DNA of 64,000 nucleotides. Source: JAWLGJ01 sp041685145. GTDB taxonomy: Bacteria; Pseudomonadota; Alphaproteobacteria; Rhodospirillales; Magnetospirillaceae. The DNA lies in NCBI GenBank assembly GCA_041685145.1, contig JAWLGJ010000006.1, positions 18,476 to 82,475 of the forward strand. Reading direction: 5' to 3'. The position numbers were made by a program, and so were the translations under genes. The notes beneath the pieces were generated by a model. It was not told the origin of the DNA. It ran no database searches and was given only the letters and a program-made list of their open reading frames with translations. Positions 59,800 to 64,000 of this stretch are shown here, piece by piece (positions within the stretch are counted from its first letter, which is position 1; each line of letters begins with the position of its first letter).

Positions 59800-60588
59800 A
59801 TGAACACGACTCAGCTCCTGGACGCCATCACCGCCGCCGCCCGCGAGGCCGGCGCGGTGATCATGGACATCTATCGCGGCGATTTCGCGGTGGACGAAAA
59901 GGCCGACGCCTCGCCGGTCACCGAGGCCGACCGCCGCGCCGAAGACGTCATCACGGCGCGGCTGCGCGCCCTGACGCCGGACATTCCCATCGTCGGCGAG
60001 GAAGCCTTCGCCGCCGGCGACATTCCCGCCGTCGACCGGCGATTCTGGCTGGTGGACCCGCTGGACGGCACCAAGGAATTCATCAAGCGCCGCGACGAGT
60101 TCACCGGCAATATCGCCCTGATCGAGAACGCGACCCCGGTGCTGGGCGTCGTGCATTCCCCCGCCCTGGGGTTGCTGTTTGCCGGCGCCGTCGGCGGCGG
60201 CGCCCGCCTGACCACCGGCGACGGCGCGGCCCGGCCCATCGCCACGCGGGCGCTGCCGCCCGAGGGCCTGGCGGTGGTGGCCAGCCGCTCGCACGCCAAT
60301 GACGAAGCGCTGGCCGCCTGGCTGGAGGGGCGCGGCGTCGCCAGCACCGTCAAGGCCGGCAGCTCCCTGAAATTCTGCCGCGTCGCCGAGGGCGCCGCCG
60401 ACGTCTATCCCCGCTTCGGCCCCACGATGGAATGGGACACCGCCGCCGGACACGCGGTGCTGCTGGCGGCGGGCGGCCAGGTCACCACCATCGACGGCGC
60501 CCCCTTCACCTATGGCAAGCCGGGCTTTCGCAACCCGCATTTCGTCGCTTGGTCGGGGGCGGCGTTCGAGGCGTCAGGCGGGCGCTAG
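59800..60588 (+). CDS. cysQ: 3'(2'),5'-bisphosphate nucleotidase CysQ
   Basis: Magnesium-dependent phosphatase of the inositol-monophosphatase fold, 262 aa, hydrolysing PAP to AMP and so recycling the by-product of sulfate assimilation. Metal motifs: PIVGEEAF, WLVDPLDGTKEFIKR and EWDTAAGHAVLLAAGG. ATG 59800 follows the MFS gene. The last 15 bp overlap the 3' end of the convergent oxidase gene. The presence of cysC nearby fits a role in sulfur metabolism. Confidence 0.94.
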   Translation: MNTTQLLDAITAAAREAGAVIMDIYRGDFAVDEKADASPVTEADRRAEDVITARLRALTPDIPIVGEEAFAAGDIPAVDRRFWLVDPLDGTKEFIKRRDEFTGNIALIENATPVLGVVHSPALGLLFAGAVGGGARLTTGDGAARPIATRALPPEGLAVVASRSHANDEALAAWLEGRGVASTVKAGSSLKFCRVAEGAADVYPRFGPTMEWDTAAGHAVLLAAGGQVTTIDGAPFTYGKPGFRNPHFVAWSGAAFEASGGR

Positions 60589-61692
60589 CCCGTCCGCCAC
60601 GGCCTCGGCTATGGCCAGACTGGCGGTGAGGCCGGGCGATTCGATCCCGAACAGGTTCACCAGCCCCGCCACGCCGTGCGCGCCCGGCCCCTGGATGAGG
60701 AAATCCGCCGCCGGCTCGCCGGGGCCGTGCAGCTTGGGCCGGATGCCGGCATAGGCGGGCTGCAAGGCGTCCGCCGGCAGGCCGGGCCACCACTGCCGCA
60801 CCGCCGCCGCGAAGCGGCCGGCGCGCCCGGCGTCGACAGCGTAATCCTCCGTCGTCACCCATTCGACATCGGGGCCGAAACGCCCCTGCCCGCCGAGATC
60901 GAGGGTCAGATGGACGCCCAGGCCCCCCGGCTCGGGCAGGGGATAGATCAGGTGCCGAAACGGGCATCGGCCCGCGAGGCTGAAATAGTTGCCCTTCGCC
61001 AGGCCGAAGGCCGGCAGGCTGGCGGCGGGAAAACCCTCCAGCGCCGACGCCAGCCGCACCGCCCCCAGCCCGGCGGCGTTGACCACCGCCCGGCAGCGCA
61101 GCCGCGCCGGCTCGGCGCCGCCGACATCCAGAACGATGCCGCCCTGCGCGACGGCGCCGCCCGGTACGGGGCTGTTCAGCGCCAGCACCGCCCCCGCCGC
61201 CTCGGCCTCGCCCAGCAGGGACAGCATCAACTGGTGGGAGTCGACGATGCCCGTCTCCGGCGACCACAGCGCCGCGGCGCAGGCGATTTCTGGCTCCAGC
61301 GCCCGGGCGGCGGCCCCATCCAGAAGGGCCAGACCCTCGACCCCGTTGGCGGTGGCGCGGGCGTGCAGGGCCTCCAGGGCCGGGCGCTGCGCCTCGGCGG
61401 CGACGACCAGCTTGCCGCAACGGCGGTGCGGAATGCCGTGCTCGGCGCAGTAGGCGTACAGCAGCCGGCGGCCCTTTACGCACAGGGCCGCCTTGCGGCT
61501 GCCGGGCTCGTAATAGAGGCCGCCGTGGATGACCTCGCTGTTGCGCGACGAAATGCCGGTGCCGATGGCGTCGGCGGCCTCCAGGATCACCACCTCGCGG
61601 CCCCGCCGGGCAAGGGCCCGCGCCGCCGCCAGGCCGACGACGCCGGCCCCGACGACGGCGGTGTCTACGTCGATCTGCCCGGCGTCAGCCAA
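60574..61692 (-). CDS. lhgO: L-2-hydroxyglutarate oxidase-like FAD enzyme
   Basis: FAD-dependent oxidoreductase of the DAO/LhgO group, 372 aa. FAD motif TAVVGAGVVGLAAARALARRG; SSRNSEVIHGGLYYEPGSRKAALCVKG is diagnostic of L-2-hydroxyglutarate dehydrogenase-like enzymes; the C-terminal ESPGLTASLAIAEAVADGL closes the fold. The start is TTG 61692, overlapping the cysC end by 8 bp; no ATG is available. It likely oxidises L-2-hydroxyglutarate or a related 2-hydroxyacid at the membrane, giving electrons to quinone. It is translationally coupled to cysC. Confidence 0.85.
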   Translation of the reverse strand: MADAGQIDVDTAVVGAGVVGLAAARALARRGREVVILEAADAIGTGISSRNSEVIHGGLYYEPGSRKAALCVKGRRLLYAYCAEHGIPHRRCGKLVVAAEAQRPALEALHARATANGVEGLALLDGAAARALEPEIACAAALWSPETGIVDSHQLMLSLLGEAEAAGAVLALNSPVPGGAVAQGGIVLDVGGAEPARLRCRAVVNAAGLGAVRLASALEGFPAASLPAFGLAKGNYFSLAGRCPFRHLIYPLPEPGGLGVHLTLDLGGQGRFGPDVEWVTTEDYAVDAGRAGRFAAAVRQWWPGLPADALQPAYAGIRPKLHGPGEPAADFLIQGPGAHGVAGLVNLFGIESPGLTASLAIAEAVADGLAPA

Positions 61693-62359
61693 TGCCGCGG
61701 GCGGTCGGACCCTCGTTCACCGCCAGGACCGAATCGACGTAGTCAACAAGCCGGGCCACGCTCTCCGCCGGCGTCTCCCCGCCTGTCTCGACCGCCAGTT
61801 CCGGCGCCTCGGGCTCCTCATAGGGGGCGCTGATGCCGGTGAATTCCGGGATTTCGCCCGCCAGCGCCCGCTTGTACAGCCCCTTGGGGTCGCGCTCCAT
61901 GCAGGTTTCGATGTCGGCGCGAACATGGACCTCGTGGAAGCGGTCGGGCGCGATGACGCGCACCCGGTTGCGGTCCTCGCGATAGGGCGAGATGAAGGCC
62001 GCGATGACCACGAAACCGGCCTCGGACAGCAGCGCCGCCACCTCGCCGACGCGGCGAATGTTCTCGGCGCGGTCCTCGGGGCTGAAGCCGAGATCGGCGC
62101 ACAGCCCGTGGCGCACATTGTCGCCGTCCAGCACGAACACCTGATAGCCCTTGCCGAACAACACGCGCTCGGCCTCCATCGCGATCGTCGACTTCCCCGC
62201 CCCCGACAGGCCGGTCAGCCACAGGATGCCGCCGCGATGGCCGTTGGCTCGCGCCCGTTCGCCCGCATCGACGCGGGTGCTGACACGGGTAACGTTGGTG
62301 GCGCGCACCGGCCGGGCCGGACTCCGTTGCAGCCGATCGTCGTGTCCCGAACCTTCCAC
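61685..62359 (-). CDS. cysC: Adenylylsulfate (APS) kinase
   Basis: APS kinase phosphorylating adenylylsulfate to PAPS, 224 aa. I start at GTG 62359, which follows GGAGGA at 4 bp; the longer ATG frame adds 22 residues that are not typical. The Walker A is LTGLSGAGKST; LDGDNVRHGLCADLGFSPEDRAENIRRVGEVA is the substrate lid and APS-binding part; FISPYREDRNRVR and the C-terminal YKRALAGEIPEFTGISAPYEEP complete it. It shares function with cysQ next door. Confidence 0.95.
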   Translation of the reverse strand: MEGSGHDDRLQRSPARPVRATNVTRVSTRVDAGERARANGHRGGILWLTGLSGAGKSTIAMEAERVLFGKGYQVFVLDGDNVRHGLCADLGFSPEDRAENIRRVGEVAALLSEAGFVVIAAFISPYREDRNRVRVIAPDRFHEVHVRADIETCMERDPKGLYKRALAGEIPEFTGISAPYEEPEAPELAVETGGETPAESVARLVDYVDSVLAVNEGPTARGIG

Positions 62360-62500
62360 TTCGTCCTCCGAACAGAAACTCTCCCGGCATTCTTGTGCCG
62401 CGTCCGGCCCGCCGATGCAAGCCACGTAATAAGCGGAAAGGGCAGTGCGTTCTTGCCGTCCACGACCGAAGGCACATATCGGCAGGCAGGAGGAACCGCC

Positions 62501-62752
62501 GTGACCACGCCCGTTGCCATCATCGACCTGCGCGAGATCATCGCCCGCGACCGGGACGAGCGCGTCCTGCGCACCTTCGACGGCCTGCGGGCCGGAACCA
62601 TCCTTGAATTGATATGCGACAACGAGCCGGTGGCGCTGCGCGCCCGCCTGGAGGCGCAGCGCCCCCGTTGCTTCGAGTGGGAGACCGTCGAGGACGGGCC
62701 GGCGGCGTGGCGCATCCGCATCGCCAAGCGCGACGGCGCGGACATTGCCTAG
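62501..62752 (+). CDS. DUF2249 small protein
   Basis: 83-aa protein starting at GTG 62501 behind AGGAGGA. The DUF2249 pattern is present: IIDLREIIARDRDERVLRTFDGL, ELICDNEPVALRARLEAQRP and FEWETVEDGPAAWRIRIAKR, a TusA/SirA-like alpha/beta fold. DUF2249 proteins often occur with hemerythrin, denitrification and iron-sulfur repair genes, with no settled role. It is monocistronic, divergent from cysC, and followed by a hairpin. Confidence 0.85.
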   Translation: MTTPVAIIDLREIIARDRDERVLRTFDGLRAGTILELICDNEPVALRARLEAQRPRCFEWETVEDGPAAWRIRIAKRDGADIA

Positions 62753-62787
62753 CCGCGCGGCCGGGAAAGGCGCACGAACAAGAAGGA

Positions 62788-62816
62788 CCGCTTTCGGCGG
62801 TTTCCGTCGAAAGCGG
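62788..62816 (+). terminator. Hairpin after the DUF2249 gene
   Basis: A perfect 9-bp stem CCGCTTTCG / CGAAAGCGG with an 11-nt loop starts 35 bp after the stop codon. A second 7-bp stem ATTGCGC / GCGCAAT (62832-62853) follows. T-runs are short, so termination is probable but not certain. Confidence 0.5.
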
Positions 62817-62905
62817 CCCTCCTCTCCCCCAATTGCGCCCCCTATTGCGCAATGGCCGGACTATAAGTGTGGATATGCCTTTTGGCAATATCAATTAGAG
62901 GCACT

Positions 62906-62950
62906 ATGACCAACGATATGCGGCTGCCCGCCCGGGGCGGCACCGGCTGA
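62906..62950 (+). CDS. 14-codon upstream mini-ORF before the DUF2254 gene
   Basis: ATG 62906 follows AGAGG at a good distance and reads 14 codons (MTNDMRLPARGG...) to a TGA, ending 9 bp before the DUF2254 start. It has a better ribosome site than the gene itself, so it may couple translation. It could also be chance. Confidence 0.35.
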   Translation: MTNDMRLPARGGTG

Positions 62951-62959
62951 GGCGCGGCG

Positions 62960-64000
62960 ATGCCCGCGCGCCTGCGCTACATCGTCTTTCTCCTCAAGGC
63001 CAGCTTCTGGTTCGTGCCCGGCCTGATCATGGTTGGTGCGCTGGTGCTGGCGGCGCTGACATTGTGGCTGGACCGGCTGGGGGACGCTTGGTGGCTGGAG
63101 CGCCTTACCTGGTTCAACCGCGTCGATCCGGCCGGCGCCCGGCAGATTCTGTCGACCACCGCCACGGCGTTGATCACGGTCACCAGCCTGGTCTTCTCGA
63201 TGACCTTGGTGACCCTGACCCTGGCCTCGACGCAGATGGGGCCGCGGCTGCTGAAGATGTTCGTGCGCGACCCGATCAACCAGGTGGCTCTGGGAACCTT
63301 CGCCGGCACGTTCGTCTATTCCCTGATGGTGCTGGTGGCGGTGCAGGGCGAGCCGCGCCCCTACGTCCCCAACATCTCGATCACCGTGACGCTGGTTCTG
63401 GCGGTGGGAAGCGTGGCGATGCTGATCTATTTCCTGCACCACCTCGCAGGGTCCATCCAGGCCGACACCGTCATTGCCGAAGTGGGCATCGAGTTGGACG
63501 AGACCATCCGCCAGATGTTCCCGCCCGGCAAGGAGCGCCCGACCGGACCCGAACCGCCCCCGCCCGCCGACGCCGCCGCGGTGCGCGCCCACGCCGACGG
63601 CTATGTGCAGGCGGTGTCGTTCGAGGGCCTGGTGAAACTGGCCGAGGAGCGGGACGTGGTGCTGCGGCTTGAGCGGCGGGCCGGCGACTCGGTCATTGCC
63701 GGCGCCGTGCTGGCGCGGATGTGGCCGGCGCACCGCGCCGACGCGAAGCTCTGCCACCGCGTGCGCGAGCGAGTCGCCGTCGGCCCGGTGCGCACGCCCA
63801 CCCAGGACATCGATTTTTCGGTAAAGGCGCTAGTGGAGATCGCCTTGCGTGCCCTGTCGCCGAGCCTGAACGACCTTTACACCGCCGTCGCCTGCATCGA
63901 CTGCCTGGGCGGCGCGCTGGCCCAGGCCATGAACGGGCGGCCGCAACCGGCGGTGCACCTGGGCCGCGAGGGGCGCCCACGGCTGGTCACCCGCCCGGTC
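62960..64000 (+). CDS. DUF2254 membrane protein, partial
   Basis: Plus-strand frame open to the window end (347 codons visible), a DUF2254 membrane protein. Start ATG 62960. Transmembrane segments lie near residues 7-35, 65-90, 105-125 and 135-155. Family stretches include STTATALITVTSLVFSMTLVTLTLASTQMGPRLL and DPINQVALGTFAGTFVYSLMVL, and the soluble part IDFSVKALVEIALRALSPSLNDLYTAVACIDCLGGAL. The function is unknown. The ribosome site (GAGGCG) is weak, and a mini-ORF precedes it. Confidence 0.85.
   Translation, partial: MPARLRYIVFLLKASFWFVPGLIMVGALVLAALTLWLDRLGDAWWLERLTWFNRVDPAGARQILSTTATALITVTSLVFSMTLVTLTLASTQMGPRLLKMFVRDPINQVALGTFAGTFVYSLMVLVAVQGEPRPYVPNISITVTLVLAVGSVAMLIYFLHHLAGSIQADTVIAEVGIELDETIRQMFPPGKERPTGPEPPPPADAAAVRAHADGYVQAVSFEGLVKLAEERDVVLRLERRAGDSVIAGAVLARMWPAHRADAKLCHRVRERVAVGPVRTPTQDIDFSVKALVEIALRALSPSLNDLYTAVACIDCLGGALAQAMNGRPQPAVHLGREGRPRLVTRPV

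Noticed and set aside
62871..62895. FNR box upstream of the DUF2254 gene
   Set aside because: TTGGC and ATCAA are separated by 3 bp, not 4, and only part of the consensus matches.

Overview
The window is GC-rich, gene-dense chromosomal DNA from an alphaproteobacterium, most likely in or near the Rhodospirillales. This rests on the PopZ polar organiser, the PIMT-like/tolC/popZ/valS block, the alaC-hom-glpX-recJ block, a class I PHA synthase and pervasive GTG/TTG starts. I see no phage, integrase, transposase, plasmid backbone, rRNA or CRISPR array. One tRNA (Glu, UUC) is present.

Layout. (1) 1-10816, minus strand: a form II CO-dehydrogenase-like molybdenum hydroxylase set (coxG, coxS, coxL, coxM, coxD, coxE) runs almost without gaps into a tripartite TRAP transporter (dctQ, dctM, dctP) and a class III aminotransferase cut by the window start. 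A divergent sensor kinase/LuxR response-regulator pair (11244-12669) faces it across a region with a perfect inverted repeat. (2) 12754-19030: a small exported CigR-like protein, then valS, popZ, tolC and a PIMT-like gene. (3) 19085-24552: a PilJ-domain histidine kinase downstream of an incomplete heme d1 cluster (nirH-like, nirJ, nirN). (4) 24711-30270: a metal-handling neighbourhood with a cysteine-rich mini-protein, two OmpR-type two-component systems, a His/Met-rich exported protein with a six-fold repeat, and a second small exported protein. Plausible response-regulator boxes lie in front of both exported proteins. (5) 30426-35520: qmoA-qmoB-hdrC-hdrB, a soluble Qmo/heterodisulfide-reductase-like electron-transfer complex of the kind linked to APS reductase, without aprBA in view. 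(6) 35834-46535: CBS-domain protein, hemG, holC, two tandem M17 leucyl aminopeptidases, a flippase-like membrane protein, then a TetR regulator divergent from an RND efflux pair. (7) 46625-53876: orphan histidine kinase, tRNA-Glu, recJ, glpX, hom, alaC-like aminotransferase and a small lipoprotein. (8) 54089-64000: phaC, an XRE regulator with a partner, hemerythrin, an RMD1-family protein, an MFS transporter, cysQ, an L-2-hydroxyglutarate-oxidase-like enzyme, cysC, a DUF2249 protein and a DUF2254 membrane protein cut by the window end.

Taken together the genes suggest a respiratorily flexible organism: N-oxide respiration (heme d1 genes, a nitrate-sensor-like PilJ domain), sulfur-compound electron flow (Qmo/Hdr), sulfate activation or PAPS recycling (cysC, cysQ), oxidation of an imported organic compound by a molybdenum hydroxylase, and PHA carbon storage. 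The most useful leads are the qmoAB-hdrCB operon without neighbouring aprBA, the cox-like operon fused to a TRAP transporter, the two response-regulator box/target pairs, and a dispersed composite repeat near 13.2 kb and 57.6 kb. All assignments come from reading the sequence; no database search was run.
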